64,000 bases of DNA from Marinilactibacillus sp036039175 (GCF_036039175.1 NZ_JAYXKP010000002.1:62001-126000), one strand, 5' to 3'; positions 7,322-16,376 are shown, counted from the stretch's first letter. Notes: a model not told the origin generated them from the sequence alone. Translations and numbers: made by a program.

Positions 7322-9274
7322 ATGCACAATCCACATTCTAGTACAATCAACCCGAAAAGACCGGCTATTAAAAGTGAACTGCAATCTCCATCTCATGAAG
7401 ATCATGGTCGCTCTCCAGTCCTATTTTATCTGTTTGGATTAATCGTCTATTTGATTGCGCTCCTCGGTTCTTTCAGCGCAGTTCTGACGGATATTTTCTT
7501 TGTAGTAACCATGCTCGCTTCTGGATATCATGTACTCGCTGAAGGTATATCCAAAACTGTAAAGGAATCAATTGCACGTAAAAGATTCTATCCAAATGTT
7601 CATATTTTGATGGCGCTAGCGGCTCTAGGTTCTTCCATCATTGGTGCGTTCGACGAAGGTGCATTGCTGATACTGATTTTCGCAGGCGCGCATTTTCTAG
7701 AAGAATATGCTGAAGGAAAAAGTAAGCGAGAAATTACGAATCTACTGCAAATGAATCCAACAGAAGCTAGACGAATACTTGAAAACGGTGAAACGGAACT
7801 GGTGTCTGTTTCAGATTTAGCGATTGGAGATCAGTTACGTGTTTTACCGGGTGATCAAGTACCAACCGATGGTGAAATCGTTTCTGGTTCCGTTTATATA
7901 GATGAGTCCGCTATTAATGGAGAAAGTATGCCACGTGAAAAAACGGCCGGAGATGAAGTATTTGGTAGCACGGTCAACGGTGATGCACCTTTCACGATGA
8001 CAGTCACGAAAGATAGTGAGGATACAATCTTTGCCAAAATCATTGCATTGGTTGATCAGTCACAGTCAAATCTTTCTAAAACAGCGACGACCATCAAACG
8101 AATCGAACCAATCTATGTAGTTTCTGTCATGATTGTTGTTCCGATTTTCATTTTGTTCATGCCTTTCGTTTCAAATTGGGATTACTCAGAAAGTTTTTAC
8201 AGAGGAATGATTATGCTGGTGTCAGCCTCCCCTTGTGCATTAGCAGCTAGTGCCGTTCCGGCAACCTTATCCGGAATTTCGAACCTCGCTAAACGAGGCG
8301 TATTATTCAAAGGTGGATCCTACTTGTCGAACCTGACAAAAACTAAAGCAGTCGCCTTTGATAAAACGGGTACTTTGACCCAAGGAAAACCAGTCGTTAC
8401 GGATACGTATTTTACCGATACTGAACAAACAAAAAAATGGAAACAACTCATTTTAGCAATGGAAAAACAAGCGAACCATCCTCTAGCTAAAGCGATTATA
8501 GAAGCCTTTAAAGCTGAAGGAACTAGTGCGACAACTGAATTAACCGTTCAAAACGAAATCGGAAAAGGATTGACTGCTCAAAGCGACGGCAAACAGTACC
8601 GGATCGGAAAACCGTCCTTATTTAATCAAATTCCTGAAAGGATTCAAGACCGAACAGAAACCTTGGCAAAAGCTGGAAAAACGGTCGTTTACTTTAGTGA
8701 AAATGACCTAGTCGTTGGATTGATTGCTATGATGGACCTCCCAAACGACAATGCTGCGGGTGTGATTGACTACTTGAAAGCTCAAGGCATTCATACAACG
8801 ATGATTACAGGAGATGCTGAACAAACCGGTAAAGCCGTTGCGAACCTTCTTTCAATTGATGAAGTTGTCGGAAATGTCTTACCCGAAAATAAATCTCAAA
8901 TCATTGAAGAACTGCAGAAGTCTCATGGTGAAACCGTGATGGTTGGTGATGGAATCAACGATGCTCCAGCATTGGTTCATGCAGATATTGGATTTGCGAT
9001 GGGTGACGGTACAGATATTGCAATTGATGTGGCTGATGCCGTTATTATGCAAAATGACTTGACGCGTTTTCAATACGCTCACCAACTTTCTAAAAAACTG
9101 AATCGAGTTGTCTGGCAGAATATTGCTTTCTCCATGTTCGTAGTGGTATTACTTGTTACATTAAATCTTCTCGGACAAGTCGATATCGGAATAGGCGTCC
9201 TTGCACATGAAGGCAGCACAATTCTCGTTATTTTAAATGGTCTGCGCCTTCTATTACCACTTAAAACAAGCTGA
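7322..9274 (+). CDS. P1B-4-type metal-transporting P-type ATPase
   Basis: 650 aa. It has the phosphorylation motif DKTGT (Asp347), the dephosphorylation motif NGES, and the hinge GDGINDAP. The ion motif is SPC (Cys305) in place of CPC, and the last helices carry HEGST; together these mark the P1B-4 subgroup, known for Co2+, Fe2+ or Zn2+ export. There is no N-terminal heavy-metal-binding domain; the short N-terminus has a few His. The start at 7322 has AAAGG about 10 bp upstream; the ATG at 7313 is too close to it. It has a strong operator-covered promoter and a convergent SmtB-like repressor, so it is probably metal-induced. Confidence 0.92.
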   Translation: MHNPHSSTINPKRPAIKSELQSPSHEDHGRSPVLFYLFGLIVYLIALLGSFSAVLTDIFFVVTMLASGYHVLAEGISKTVKESIARKRFYPNVHILMALAALGSSIIGAFDEGALLILIFAGAHFLEEYAEGKSKREITNLLQMNPTEARRILENGETELVSVSDLAIGDQLRVLPGDQVPTDGEIVSGSVYIDESAINGESMPREKTAGDEVFGSTVNGDAPFTMTVTKDSEDTIFAKIIALVDQSQSNLSKTATTIKRIEPIYVVSVMIVVPIFILFMPFVSNWDYSESFYRGMIMLVSASPCALAASAVPATLSGISNLAKRGVLFKGGSYLSNLTKTKAVAFDKTGTLTQGKPVVTDTYFTDTEQTKKWKQLILAMEKQANHPLAKAIIEAFKAEGTSATTELTVQNEIGKGLTAQSDGKQYRIGKPSLFNQIPERIQDRTETLAKAGKTVVYFSENDLVVGLIAMMDLPNDNAAGVIDYLKAQGIHTTMITGDAEQTGKAVANLLSIDEVVGNVLPENKSQIIEELQKSHGETVMVGDGINDAPALVHADIGFAMGDGTDIAIDVADAVIMQNDLTRFQYAHQLSKKLNRVVWQNIAFSMFVVVLLVTLNLLGQVDIGIGVLAHEGSTILVILNGLRLLLPLKTS

Positions 9275-9275
9275 C

Positions 9276-9310
9276 AAAAAGCCATCGAATGGAGATTCGA
9301 TGGCTTTTTC
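9276..9310. terminator. Bidirectional terminator between convergent ATPase and repressor genes
   Basis: GCCATCGAAT and ATTCGATGGC form a perfect 10-bp stem around GGAG, flanked by A and T runs on either side. It can end both transcripts. Confidence 0.93.
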
Positions 9311-9635
9311 AATTTAATTCCTTATCGATTGTTTCTCTTGTATGCGTCATGACTTGTTCGAGTATTTTGAAGACGTGATCATCATCTAGACTGTAAAAAA
9401 TCGTTTTCCCGTCGCGTCTTGGCTTTACGAGTCGATTCTTTTTTAGCGTACTCAGTTGATGAGATATCGCTGACTGATGCATATCGAGTGCCGCAGCGAT
9501 ATCTCCTACGTTCATTTCTTTCTTTTGCAGTAAGAATAAAATAGACAGACGCGTTGGATCACTGATGGTTTTGAAAAACTGACTAACCGGTTGCAGCATT
9601 GCTTTATCGATGTCGACGTTGTGGCCGTCTAGCAT
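9309..9635 (-). CDS. ArsR/SmtB-family metal-sensing repressor
   Basis: 108 aa winged-helix protein with the helix-turn-helix around MNVGDIAAALDMHQSAISHQ. The C-terminal helix carries D-x-H-x10-H-x2-E (Asp85, His87, His98, Glu101), the alpha-5 zinc or cobalt site arrangement known from SmtB. It lacks the alpha-3 cysteine motif (ELCVCD) of CadC/ArsR. It should release DNA when it binds metal, switching on the convergent P1B-4 ATPase. I start at the ATG at 9635, which has AGGAG 7 bp upstream; the in-frame ATG at 9641 is only 1 bp from it. Confidence 0.9.
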   Translation of the reverse strand: MLDGHNVDIDKAMLQPVSQFFKTISDPTRLSILFLLQKKEMNVGDIAAALDMHQSAISHQLSTLKKNRLVKPRRDGKTIFYSLDDDHVFKILEQVMTHTRETIDKELN

Positions 9636-9700
9636 GTACATTCTCCTTTTGACGCCTTCTTCAGCAGTTACTGACTCAAGCGCTTCTCTTTCGTAAGCTT

Positions 9701-9730
9701 ATTATACTATTACTGAAAATGAATATACAA
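9701..9730 (-). promoter_or_regulatory. Promoter of the ArsR-family repressor gene
   Basis: On the minus strand TTGTAT (-35), an 18-bp spacer and a perfect TATAAT (-10). An ATGAATA half-site like those in the ATPase operators lies at 9719-9725, so weak autoregulation is possible. Confidence 0.6.
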
Positions 9731-9820
9731 GGACCGAATCAGAATTGAATCATCTCCGCTTTACGTTTCATTTCATCATTAATCGAGCTCTTTTTCGAAC
9801 GCAACACAAACCTATAGAGT

Positions 9821-9860
9821 ATAAAAAACAGCGCCACATCGATGTGAGGCGCTGTTTTTA
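9821..9860 (-). terminator. Terminator after the second GH1 gene
   Basis: AACAGCGCC and GGCGCTGTT pair around an ACATCGATGT inner palindrome, with A and T runs on both sides. It ends the CelB/GH1 unit. Confidence 0.92.
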
Positions 9861-9873
9861 ACCTAATTCAAAT

Positions 9874-11277
9874 TTAGTCTTTTGTTTCTAACCTTCTATT
9901 TTCAATCATTTCTTTATACCAGTAACCCGACTGTTTCATCGAGCGATTCAAATCATTTTCGATGTCGATACGAACGAGTCCATAACGGTTTTTGAAGGCA
10001 TTCATTGGTGAAACGCAGTCAGTGAAGGCCCAAAGCATGTAGCCTTCACAGCTTGAACCTGCCTCAACGGCTTTCAGTAGCCATGAAATATGTTCTCCTA
10101 AAAATTCAATGCGGTACTCATCTTGCACGGTCCCTTTATCGTCCATAAACCGTTCTTCTTGTTCAATCCCCATACCGTTTTCTGTGATTAGCCAAGGGAT
10201 ATTATTGTACTCTTCTTTGATACGCATTGCCATATCAAACATCAATTTTGGATAGATTTCCCATCCTCTTGACTTATTCATGCGTCTTCCGGGCAGTTCA
10301 AAGGAATCATAGTATTGTTCTGGATGGAAAGGCGTCTCTGAATTCCAAGCGTGTTTCGGCGCTTGTACACGTTTTGGAAAATACAAATTGATGCCTAGAT
10401 AGTCCACCGTATTTCTTTTTATAATTGCGAGTTCTTCTTCATCATGATCAAACAAGATCTCATGCTTCTTGAGTAGTTCAATCAGTTCTTCAGGATAGAC
10501 GCCCTTTACAGCCGGATCCAAAAATACTCGGTTAAAGAATAAATCAAAGATGTGTGCAGCTTTTTGATCGGCTTCTGAAGATGAACGAGCATAAGTGACT
10601 TCCGGATTCAAAATCGTTCCGATACGACCATCATAATTTCCTTTTCGGTAAACTTCTACGGCTTTAGCAGTCGCCAGTACTTTATGATGATTCCACTGCA
10701 TCCATTTTTTTGTATCTTGTTCGTGGGGCCATCTGATGGCATCCAGATACACTCTTGTCTGCACGACAACGGGTTCATTAAAAACAAACCAGTTCTTTAC
10801 TCGATCAGCATATCGTTCAAAAGCGATCTCTGCGTAGTTAGTGAATAATTCGACCACTTTCTTCGAACTCCACCCGTCATAAGTTTCTAGCAGATATGCA
10901 GGCAGTTCGTAATGTTCTAGGCATAACATCGGCTCGACGCCGGCTTTAATCAAGGCATCAATCATATCGCTGATATGTTTCGCATAATCTTCGTCGACCG
11001 TCAATGACTCGTAATCCGTAAAAAATCGTGACCAGTTGATACTCGTACGGTAATGCGTCAAGCCAATTTCCTGCATATGATCAATGTCTTCTTGATATTT
11101 CTCCATAAAGTTTGTTGCGACGTCTGGACCGTAACCTTCGTGCCAGACAAAGTATTCTTCTTTGTACCAGGAATCAAGATAAGAATCCTGTCCTTCTTTC
11201 TTCCCTTGCCAGCCTTCTGTCTGCCAAGCGGACGATGCTGCACCTAATATAAAGTCTTTTGGAATGTTCTGAATCAT
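9874..11277 (-). CDS. 6-phospho-beta-glucosidase-like GH1 enzyme
   Basis: 467 aa GH1 protein with the N-terminal motif FILGAASSAWQTEGW, acid/base Glu168 in FNEPVV and nucleophile Glu366 in ITENGMG. It should hydrolyse a PTS-phosphorylated disaccharide or glycoside inside the cell. The ATG at 11277 is preceded by GAGGAGAG. It follows the CelB-type EIIC gene after 18 bp, so substrate probably enters through that permease. It is clearly diverged from the GH1 protein at 2387-3820, which suggests another substrate such as cellobiose, gentiobiose or a related diglucoside. Confidence 0.92.
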   Translation of the reverse strand: MIQNIPKDFILGAASSAWQTEGWQGKKEGQDSYLDSWYKEEYFVWHEGYGPDVATNFMEKYQEDIDHMQEIGLTHYRTSINWSRFFTDYESLTVDEDYAKHISDMIDALIKAGVEPMLCLEHYELPAYLLETYDGWSSKKVVELFTNYAEIAFERYADRVKNWFVFNEPVVVQTRVYLDAIRWPHEQDTKKWMQWNHHKVLATAKAVEVYRKGNYDGRIGTILNPEVTYARSSSEADQKAAHIFDLFFNRVFLDPAVKGVYPEELIELLKKHEILFDHDEEELAIIKRNTVDYLGINLYFPKRVQAPKHAWNSETPFHPEQYYDSFELPGRRMNKSRGWEIYPKLMFDMAMRIKEEYNNIPWLITENGMGIEQEERFMDDKGTVQDEYRIEFLGEHISWLLKAVEAGSSCEGYMLWAFTDCVSPMNAFKNRYGLVRIDIENDLNRSMKQSGYWYKEMIENRRLETKD

Positions 11278-11295
11278 CTAATCTCTCCTCTATTT

Positions 11296-12633
11296 TTACT
11301 GAACGCTTTCTTCACCAAACTGTTCTTTTTCAATGTCTTCTACTTTTGTTTCTTTGTTCGATACTTTAATAAATGGTAAGTAAATCAATACAGAAACGAC
11401 GATACAAATCAGTTGTGTGATAACTGCGCCCCAGTCTCCTGCTGTTGCGATCCAGGCACTTAGAAGTGGTGGTGTTGTCCATGGAATCATGACGACTGCT
11501 CTACCTGCAAAGCCAATGGATGTTAGGAAGTAAGCAATGGTTCCTGTAACTAGTGGTGTGATGACAAAAGGAATAGCAATAATCGGATTTAAAACAATTG
11601 GTAAACCAAAGATGACGGGTTCATTGACATTAAAGATTCCTGGCGCAAAAGATAGCTTACCAATCGAACGAAAATCTTCTCGTTTACTCCCAATAAAGAT
11701 GGCAATCAATAATCCTAGAGTCAATCCTGACCCCCCAACCGTCATGTAAATATCCCAAAAAGGCATATTGATAATATTGGGGATGGCTTCTCCCGCTTCA
11801 AAAGCTTGTGTATTTTCAGCAATAGCCGCTAATAAAATGGGCTCTCTGATGGGTTTGATGATTTGGTTTCCGTGAATCCCAATGACCCAGAACAATTGAG
11901 AAACCAGCATCAAGACAAGTAGGCCTGGTAGACCTTGTACGATGTTTTCAAGCGGGGCTTGAACGAGATTATAAATAATGTCGTAGATATGCATACCTGT
12001 AATCGCGTTAATTGCAAACCCAACAGCTGCAACGATGATGATTGTAAAAACCGTTGGGATCAATGCTGAAAAAGAACGTGATACGTTTGTTGGTACCGAA
12101 TCTGGCATTGAGATCTTCAACTTATCTTGTTTCCCTAACCAGGTATACAATTCAATAGAGCCAATTGCCACAATCATTCCTAGGAACAAGCCACCTGAAC
12201 CCGTATAGTCTCTTGAGATCACGTTCGCTGCTTCAAAAGTTTGATTGTCTACAACCATGTCAATCGTCGTAGGAATAATGGCTATATAAGATAAAGCTGC
12301 CAAGAGTCCTGGAAAGTGTCCATCTAGATTGTTCAGCTTGGCCATTTCATTCCCAATTAGAAACACTGCACCTAGTGCCATCATGTTCATTGTGGCATAG
12401 TTGACCATTTGAGACAGTGGTTTTAGTCCCTCTAACCAAGCGAGCCAGCTGATTTGCGCAAGGCCATTGGTACTATCAAACACCATATTTGAGAATAAGG
12501 TCGCAAAGGCACCTGTGATAATAATGGGTAACAACAGTGTGAACGCATTTTTAATCGCTATGATGTATTTATAGCTATTGATCTTATACGCTACTTGGTT
12601 TAATGCACTAACAAATTTACTATCTTCCAACAT
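11296..12633 (-). CDS. celB: PTS lactose/cellobiose-type EIIC permease
   Basis: 445 aa with about ten hydrophobic segments and typical CelB stretches (IGIHGNQIIKPIREPILLA, NVNEPVIFGLPIVLNP). It is the membrane channel of a Lac/Cel-family PTS and needs separate EIIA and EIIB proteins, neither of which is adjacent. A Cel-type EIIB lies at 53949-54269; no EIIA is in the window. The ATG at 12633 has AGGAGG upstream. It leads a two-gene unit with the GH1 gene and is probably controlled by the GntR protein encoded upstream, through the palindrome at 12716-12733. Confidence 0.9.
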   Translation of the reverse strand: MLEDSKFVSALNQVAYKINSYKYIIAIKNAFTLLLPIIITGAFATLFSNMVFDSTNGLAQISWLAWLEGLKPLSQMVNYATMNMMALGAVFLIGNEMAKLNNLDGHFPGLLAALSYIAIIPTTIDMVVDNQTFEAANVISRDYTGSGGLFLGMIVAIGSIELYTWLGKQDKLKISMPDSVPTNVSRSFSALIPTVFTIIIVAAVGFAINAITGMHIYDIIYNLVQAPLENIVQGLPGLLVLMLVSQLFWVIGIHGNQIIKPIREPILLAAIAENTQAFEAGEAIPNIINMPFWDIYMTVGGSGLTLGLLIAIFIGSKREDFRSIGKLSFAPGIFNVNEPVIFGLPIVLNPIIAIPFVITPLVTGTIAYFLTSIGFAGRAVVMIPWTTPPLLSAWIATAGDWGAVITQLICIVVSVLIYLPFIKVSNKETKVEDIEKEQFGEESVQ

Positions 12634-12656
12634 CTTTTTTCCTCCTCTATATATTA

Positions 12657-12670
12657 TGTAATGGCTTTCA
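12657..12670 (-). promoter_or_regulatory. cre-like site in the celB leader
   Basis: TGAAAGCCATTACA on the minus strand matches the CcpA cre consensus except at one base of the central CG. It sits just upstream of the celB ribosome binding site, where CcpA could act as a roadblock. Confidence 0.4.
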
Positions 12671-12715
12671 AAAACAGTTTAACGCGTTATGGGTAAAATG
12701 TAAAGATAAATATAT

Positions 12716-12733
12716 AATTTGTATATACAAATT
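12716..12733. promoter_or_regulatory. Perfect 18-bp palindrome, probable GntR operator
   Basis: AATTTGTATATACAAATT is a perfect palindrome between the gntR terminator and celB. Its core TTGTATATACAA resembles operators of HutC-subfamily GntR regulators. The adjacent gene encodes such a regulator, which makes it the natural candidate to bind here. Confidence 0.75.
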
Positions 12734-12743
12734 TTACGTATTA

Positions 12744-12784
12744 AAAAAGAGCTGCTCGTTTAGTAACCGAACAACTCTTTCTCT
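12744..12784 (-). terminator. Terminator after gntR
   Basis: On the minus strand AAAGAGTTGTTCG pairs with CGAGCAGCTCTTT (two wobbles), followed by six T. It keeps gntR transcription out of the celB operon. Confidence 0.85.
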
Positions 12785-12809
12785 AAGCTATTTTATTTTA
12801 ACCCAACAC

Positions 12810-13526
12810 TCAATTGCTCTGGTTCTCAAAGGACATTTCTACCATATCAAAGCGGTGATGAACAACAGAATATTCAAATGGCGTACCTGAAGTCAAGTAC
12901 ATAATTTTTTCTACTTCTAAAACGGGATCGGTTTCTTTACACTTTAAATGAACTTGATCGAGCTTACTTGGCTTTGCAGCTCGAACAATTTGTCTATTAT
13001 CCTTGAAGGATATTCCAAGTTCTTCTCGGATAAAGCGGTAAACAGAATCCTTTAAAACATCTTCTGTTATTCCTGGTATCAAGTGAACAGGTACGACAGT
13101 ATTTTCAAGTGAATACGGTCTACCTCCTAAAATTCTTAAGCGCTGATAATAGTAAACAGGTGTTTCACGGTCAATCAAGAGTTGAAGCTGTTCTTTCTCA
13201 TCGGGAAAGCGCACAGTAAAAGTAATCACTTGACTCTCAAGTTTAACTTCTTCTTGTATTGCGGTCGTTAAGCCGACATTATGCCCGATTTGAATACTTG
13301 TTTGTGCTTTAAGCAATGCGTTTCGTTTTATGTACGATCCAGATCCTTGGATGGTATAGAGTAGCCCCGCTGCCTGAAGTAAGTCCAAAGCTTTTTTGAT
13401 AGTTACTCGGCTTGTATTGAACTCTTTTGCGAGTGTTTGCTGGTCGGGTAATTTCTCGTCGACCGTATAAATTTGATCATTGATTCGTTTTTTAATGGTT
13501 TCTGCAACTTCTTTATACTTCGGCAT
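12810..13526 (-). CDS. GntR-family regulator, HutC subfamily (UTRA domain)
   Basis: 238 aa. The N-terminal winged helix is seen in YKEVAETIKKRINDQI and the recognition region LAKEFNTSRVTIKKALDLL; residues from about 90 on form a UTRA effector domain with the PVYYYQRLRI pattern. Such regulators bind phosphosugars and control neighbouring sugar genes. The start at 13526 has GAGGAGGG upstream. It lies upstream of celB on the same strand but is separated by a terminator and the 18-bp palindrome, so it probably represses celB-GH1 rather than being cotranscribed. Confidence 0.88.
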   Translation of the reverse strand: MPKYKEVAETIKKRINDQIYTVDEKLPDQQTLAKEFNTSRVTIKKALDLLQAAGLLYTIQGSGSYIKRNALLKAQTSIQIGHNVGLTTAIQEEVKLESQVITFTVRFPDEKEQLQLLIDRETPVYYYQRLRILGGRPYSLENTVVPVHLIPGITEDVLKDSVYRFIREELGISFKDNRQIVRAAKPSKLDQVHLKCKETDPVLEVEKIMYLTSGTPFEYSVVHHRFDMVEMSFENQSN

Positions 13527-13643
13527 CTAACCTACCCTCCTCTATTGAAACCTTTTACGTTTCGTAATTAAAATAGTATCAGATTTATCAAAAAAATACT
13601 AGCTGATCAAAAGGCTGATGTTCCCTTTTTATTAAGATAAAAC

Positions 13644-13684
13644 AAAAAGTCAGGTGCCACATTTAAGGAACACTGACTTTGAAA
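13644..13684 (-). terminator. Terminator after the YdjM-like gene
   Basis: On the minus strand AAAGTCAG...CTGACTTT forms a stem followed by a T run. It lies 6 bp or so past the stop at 13690. Confidence 0.8.
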
Positions 13685-13689
13685 GTCTT

Positions 13690-14232
13690 TTAAAAGTATT
13701 GATGGACTAACCGGTTTAAATAGGTAAAGGACACATCACTCAATTGTAACTGGGATAAGTGATACAAAATAGCTAAAATGGATGCAAAAAATACTACTTG
13801 TTCTACTAGTCCACCTGTTGAGTAATAAAATATTTCAAACCCAGACTGAAATCGTTTTTTAGATATGGGCTGTAACCAGGCGATACCTTTTCTGGAAAAT
13901 GAATCTTCAACTAGATGCGCTAGATATCCAAAGCTGAACCATTGAATCAGTTCAACTGGAAAAGATATCCAGCTAGCTAATAAGTAGAATAGATAAGAGA
14001 TGGCTACTAGTCCAAGCAGACTATGCGTCAGACCACGGTGGCCAAATAACCCGTTGATGCCACCACTCACACCTTTCATGCGGTGCCCAATATAAGAATT
14101 TGGTTCGTCAATATCTGGAAAGACTGTTCCTATCGCTAGTAGCGCAACGCCACTTACAGTCAGCGCTTGGGCTGAATCCATGATAGGGAGGGCAACAGCG
14201 AAGGTTGTTGCTAGGTGCGTTTTGTATCTCAC
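13690..14232 (-). CDS. Membrane-bound metal-dependent hydrolase, YdjM/DUF457 family
   Basis: 180 aa with about four hydrophobic segments. It has the family motifs KTHLATTF, GTVFPDIDEP and GHRGLTHSLLG, whose His and Asp residues would bind a metal. Members are integral membrane proteins, and some are linked to phospholipid or DNA-damage responses, but the reaction is not established. The start is GTG at 14232 with AAGGAG 9 bp upstream. It lies 58 bp behind the acyltransferase gene on the same strand, so cotranscription is likely. Confidence 0.87.
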   Translation of the reverse strand: MRYKTHLATTFAVALPIMDSAQALTVSGVALLAIGTVFPDIDEPNSYIGHRMKGVSGGINGLFGHRGLTHSLLGLVAISYLFYLLASWISFPVELIQWFSFGYLAHLVEDSFSRKGIAWLQPISKKRFQSGFEIFYYSTGGLVEQVVFFASILAILYHLSQLQLSDVSFTYLNRLVHQYF

Positions 14233-14290
14233 TTACGGTTACTCCTTCAGGTTCAAACAAATCATGCAGTGAAGATTTATCGAATAGTCG

Positions 14291-15367
14291 TTATTGTGTT
14301 TCTAGTTTATTGCTTGTTACTTTTCGCCATTTCGTCGTGATGACTTTCCAAATACGCATCAGTATCCATATCAAGACATAGCTTACAGCACCAACAAAAA
14401 TGACCATGATTGGAATCGACAAGACGGGTGTCGCAAAAGTTGTATTGATGCCTCTGTCCCAGATTAAATCTCTAACGAGTACATGAATCAAATAAATGCC
14501 AAAAGAATATTTAGAAAAATGGACAATCGTCTTTTTCACCCGATCTGATAATTCGACCGGCTCCATTGCGTACTTGAACCAGACAAAGGTTGCTATCGCT
14601 GCAAAAAATACATTTGGCGTTAAATATTCATAAAATAGAGAATACATCACACCATCTTGCATGGAGCGAATGGCTGTACCAATGATCGTAACCGCAAAAC
14701 CGCCCAATCCAAGTAGATAAATGCCGTAGCGCCAATTCTGTTTCAATTGGACTTGGTTCAGCACATATCCGGCCATAAAATAACCTGCATAACCAAGCGT
14801 AATATCGACATTTAAGCCATTGTCGACGACGGTTGCCGTTGACCTAACTGGAAATTGATTGATTGTTGGAATTAAGATCCCTACGACGAAACTCACGAGC
14901 AGGAAGTATAGGGCGAGTTGTTTGTCTCGTGTGAGCGGTCTGAGGAGTGGTGTCATAATGTAGACCTCAGTTAAGCGGTACAGGAACCACAAATGGAAGT
15001 AGCCTTGTACGATTTCAAGCATGGTTTGGTCGACTTCATCCACGATTGGCTGATCCGGTTGTCTGAATCGGCTCATAAAGACGTAGATGATGGACCAAAA
15101 TAAAAAGGCTCTAACAAGTCGCCAGATATATTTTGTATACATTGTTTTAGGTTCTAGTTCTTTTTTGGGATCTAGAAAAAACATGCCACTAACCATAAAG
15201 AGTAGTGGGACACAAATTCGACTGATGCCATTGAGTACATTCATAAACTGCCATTGATACGTATCCAAATCATAGCGGTGCGTATCTTTTGAGATGACAT
15301 GGATCAAGATGACCATGACGATGGCCACAATTCTCAGAACGTCTGCAAACCAGACTCTTTGCTTCAT
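14291..15367 (-). CDS. Acyltransferase 3 family membrane protein
   Basis: 358 aa with about ten hydrophobic segments and the family start RVWFADVLRIVAIVMVILIH, containing the conserved Arg/His region. PRLIPVLLF-like patterns (GISRICVPLLFMVSGMFFL) also fit. These proteins move acyl groups, often acetyl, across the membrane onto cell-wall sugars or lipids. There is no C-terminal SGNH domain, so it is not a full OatA. The ATG at 15367 has GAGGAGAA upstream. The acceptor substrate is unknown. Confidence 0.9.
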   Translation of the reverse strand: MKQRVWFADVLRIVAIVMVILIHVISKDTHRYDLDTYQWQFMNVLNGISRICVPLLFMVSGMFFLDPKKELEPKTMYTKYIWRLVRAFLFWSIIYVFMSRFRQPDQPIVDEVDQTMLEIVQGYFHLWFLYRLTEVYIMTPLLRPLTRDKQLALYFLLVSFVVGILIPTINQFPVRSTATVVDNGLNVDITLGYAGYFMAGYVLNQVQLKQNWRYGIYLLGLGGFAVTIIGTAIRSMQDGVMYSLFYEYLTPNVFFAAIATFVWFKYAMEPVELSDRVKKTIVHFSKYSFGIYLIHVLVRDLIWDRGINTTFATPVLSIPIMVIFVGAVSYVLIWILMRIWKVITTKWRKVTSNKLETQ

Positions 15368-15461
15368 AAGATGATTCTCCTCGACTTTATTGTAAAAATA
15401 TCATATCAGAAAATCTAAGCTAGAACGTATTCATAAGTGCTGGATAAAAGAGACCATTAAA

Positions 15462-15532
15462 AAATCTGGGAGCGACGAAAAATGAACCGTTTCAAACACG
15501 GTCGATTTCCCGTACTTCCAGATTTAACAGAT
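15462..15532 (-). terminator. Long hairpin terminator after map
   Basis: AAATCTGG and CCAGATTT close a long imperfect stem with inner pairing between ACCGT and ACGGT. On the minus strand it ends in a run of T, 20 bp past the map stop codon. Confidence 0.82.
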
Positions 15533-15550
15533 TCATTTAGTAGAACGATC

Positions 15551-16306
15551 TTATACACCTTTTTGCTTGGTTAGAATTTTAGGTCCTTCTTTTGTAATGG
15601 CCAATGTATGTTCGTACTGGCAGCTTAACGAACCATCTTTCGTACGTGCTGTCCAGCCATTGCTGTCCATTTTTGATTGCCATGTTCCAGTATTGATCAT
15701 CGGTTCAATCGTGATGACCATGCCTTCTTTTAAGCGGATACCTTTGCCAGCTTCTCCAAAATGAGGAATACTTGGTCCTTCATGAAGGGTTGGTCCAATG
15801 CCGTGTCCTACAAATTCACGAACGACAGCATATCCTTCAGCTTCTACGTATGTTTGAATTGCATGACCAATATCTCCAATACGGTTACCCAACTGAGCTG
15901 CTTCGATTCCTTTGTACAAGGCCGTCAAAGTAACATCCATCAGCTTTTGTACGTCTTCTGTCGCGCCACCTACTGCATAGCTCCAGCAAGAGTCTGACAA
16001 AGCACCGTTCAAATTAATGACCATATCTACTTTAATCAAGTCACCTTTTTTCAGTTTCTCGTTACGTGGAAAGCCGTGACAGATTTCGTCATTTACACTG
16101 ATACACGTTGCATATTCGTAGCCTTCAAATCCTTTTTGCTCAGCTGTTGCGCCGTGCTCTTTAATAATCTTTTCTACATACTGGTCAATATCCTTACCTG
16201 TGAGCCCAGGCTTAATAAACGTTCTCAATTTCTCATGGATATCAGCGAGCACTGCACCTGACTGGTCCATTGCTTCAATTTCTCTAGGTGATTTTAATGT
16301 AATCAC
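15551..16306 (-). CDS. map: Methionine aminopeptidase, type I
   Basis: 251 aa, the standard length. It removes the initiator methionine from new proteins in the cytoplasm using two metal ions. The ligands are visible in VDMVINLNGALSDS (Asp, Asp), GHGIGPTLHEGP (His), ITIEPMI (Glu) and QYEHTLAI (Glu). I use the GTG at 16306, which has AAGGGG 8-9 bp upstream and gives the typical start MITLKSPREIEAM. The longer frame from TTG at 16345 would begin next to the -10 box at 16348-16353, so its extra 13 codons are unlikely to be translated. Confidence 0.95.
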   Translation of the reverse strand: MITLKSPREIEAMDQSGAVLADIHEKLRTFIKPGLTGKDIDQYVEKIIKEHGATAEQKGFEGYEYATCISVNDEICHGFPRNEKLKKGDLIKVDMVINLNGALSDSCWSYAVGGATEDVQKLMDVTLTALYKGIEAAQLGNRIGDIGHAIQTYVEAEGYAVVREFVGHGIGPTLHEGPSIPHFGEAGKGIRLKEGMVITIEPMINTGTWQSKMDSNGWTARTKDGSLSCQYEHTLAITKEGPKILTKQKGV

Positions 16307-16347
16307 ATAATCAGTCCCCTTGTTGTCTAAACTTAAAGTCACCAACT

Positions 16348-16376
16348 ATTATACCGAAAATTTGTTCATTTCGGAA
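16348..16376 (-). promoter_or_regulatory. map promoter
   Basis: A perfect TATAAT on the minus strand at 16353-16348 lies about 40 bp upstream of the GTG start. The -35 region (TTCCGA at 17-bp spacing) is weak. Confidence 0.55.

Noticed and set aside
9079..9312. 77-codon minus-strand frame in the ATPase gene
   Set aside because: Shadow of the ATPase gene with no own signals.
16307..16345. TTG start giving map 13 extra codons
   Set aside because: It lies directly behind the -10 box, and GTG at 16306 has the ribosome binding site and the family start.
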